Positions 63,413-64,000 of a DNA stretch of 64,000 bases are shown here, one piece after another. The translations under genes and the position numbers were made by a program. The notes below the pieces were generated by a model. That model was given only the letters and a program-made list of their open reading frames with translations. It did no database searches and had not been told where the DNA came from. The DNA is from Methylocapsa acidiphila B2 (GTDB lineage: Bacteria > Pseudomonadota > Alphaproteobacteria > Rhizobiales > Beijerinckiaceae): positions 3,760,004 to 3,824,003 of the forward strand of contig NZ_KE386496.1 in NCBI RefSeq assembly GCF_000427445.1, in the 5' to 3' direction. Positions within the stretch are counted from its first letter, which is position 1, and the number at the start of each line of letters is the position of its first letter.

Positions 63413-64000
63413 ATGTTTCCGAAGCCCGCGCCACAACTCGACGCCAACACCTACGCCTATGAGACGCTTCCCATGGTGAAGCCGACGGGATTTCGTGAAT
63501 ATGACGCGCGCTGGATCTTCGAGAAGGAGATCAACCTCATGGGCGTGCAGGCGCTGGGCTTGGGGCTCGGAACCTTGCTTCGCGACATGGGCGTCAAGCC
63601 GGAGCTCGTGACGGGCCACGACTTTCGCGCCTATTCGAGCTCAATCAAATACGCCTTGATCAATGGCTTGATGGCGGCGGGCGTCAAGGTTCATGACATC
63701 GGGCTCGCGCTTTCGCCAATGGCCTATTTCGCCCAGTTCGAGCTCGACGTTCCGGCTGTCGCGATGGTGACGGCCTCTCACAATGACAATGGCTGGACCG
63801 GCGTCAAAATGGGCGCGCAACGACCCGTCACCTTTGGCCCTGATGAAATGAGCCGGCTGAAGGAGATCGTGCTTGAGGGAAAATATCGCTACGCCGAGGG
63901 CGGCTCCTACCGATTCGTCGAGGATTTTCCGGCTCGCTACATCGCCGACCTGACCAACCGCCCGAAAATTGCGCGCAAGCTGAAAGTCGTCGCGGCCTGC
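63413..64000 (+). CDS. Phosphomannomutase/phosphoglucomutase, N-terminal part (cut by window end)
   Basis: 196 codons present. The alpha-D-phosphohexomutase start GFREYDARWIFEKE, the catalytic serine in VTASHNDNGWTGVKMG, and TGHDFRAYSSSIK match the large PMM/PGM (AlgC/ManB) group. It interconverts mannose or glucose 1- and 6-phosphates and would feed sugar-nucleotide synthesis. ATG 63404 in frame is an alternative start; ATG 63413 has the better ribosome-binding-site spacing (TGAGGA). Confidence 0.93.
   Translation, partial: MFPKPAPQLDANTYAYETLPMVKPTGFREYDARWIFEKEINLMGVQALGLGLGTLLRDMGVKPELVTGHDFRAYSSSIKYALINGLMAAGVKVHDIGLALSPMAYFAQFELDVPAVAMVTASHNDNGWTGVKMGAQRPVTFGPDEMSRLKEIVLEGKYRYAEGGSYRFVEDFPARYIADLTNRPKIARKLKVVAAC

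Noticed and set aside
1..64000. CRISPR array, insertion sequence, prophage or integrase
   Set aside because: No regularly spaced direct repeats, transposase or phage genes were seen; the repeats present are short palindromes.

Overview
The window is a GC-rich alphaproteobacterial chromosome segment. Gene order and content point to the order Hyphomicrobiales (Rhizobiales), probably near the Beijerinckiaceae/Methylocystaceae. Indicators are mltA/Tim44-like/fxsA neighbours, ybjN-proC, lgt-midA-pgeF, def-fmt-truA, ispE/TPR/polyprenyl synthase/DUF2007/tRNA methyltransferase/glyQ/glyS, and hisD-UPF0262-phosphatase. The genus is an inference. No rRNA, CRISPR array, intact insertion sequence or prophage was seen. 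One tRNA gene, tRNA-Gly(CCC), is present.

Layout. 1-13.5 kb is core housekeeping: a murein transglycosylase cut by the window edge, Tim44-like protein, FxsA, a TetR regulator, the ybjN-proC operon, an AI-2E permease, UbiK-like factor, the overlapping lgt-midA-pgeF operon, and def-fmt-truA. 12.7-17.5 kb is a cell-wall and peptidase patch (NlpC/P60 protein, L,D-transpeptidase, CYTH protein, M17 aminopeptidase). It contains two gene remnants: a truncated copy of the nearby NlpC/P60 gene and the 3' end of a glyoxalase/dioxygenase (VOC) gene. 17.7-34 kb holds zwf, a class II aldolase, an unrecognised AT-richer gene beside tRNA-Gly, ispE, a TPR protein, a SleB-type hydrolase, the polyprenyl diphosphate synthase region, and glyQ/glyS. 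Three small secreted proteins very rich in His, Trp, Tyr or Gly lie among these; one is encoded antisense between glyQ and glyS.

36.7-41.4 kb is the most interesting locus. It encodes an acyl-homoserine-lactone synthase (LuxI family), two closely related LuxR-type receptors, and between the receptors a fatty acyl-AMP-ligase-like enzyme fused to its own acyl carrier protein. The arrangement suggests a quorum-sensing module that can charge a free acid onto an ACP, either to feed signal synthesis or as the regulated output. The second LuxR lacks the signal-contacting tryptophan that the first keeps.

43.2-55.5 kb is an exopolysaccharide locus: outer-membrane export lipoprotein, initiating sugar transferase, four glycosyltransferases (one WecG/TagA type), an O-antigen-ligase/polymerase-like membrane protein, and an unusual carrier protein-thioesterase fusion. 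An AsnC-type stand-alone domain and a YedK abasic-site sensor interrupt it. 55.6-64 kb returns to core genes (glutathione peroxidase, hisD operon, DUF3047, YjbR, GtrA, DUF992, trxB, and a phosphomannomutase cut by the window end).

Two repeat families were recognised. About 100-bp elements that begin TAGAGC and end in CTAG occur at both ends of the window. A second, REP-like palindromic set lies at 46.4 kb.
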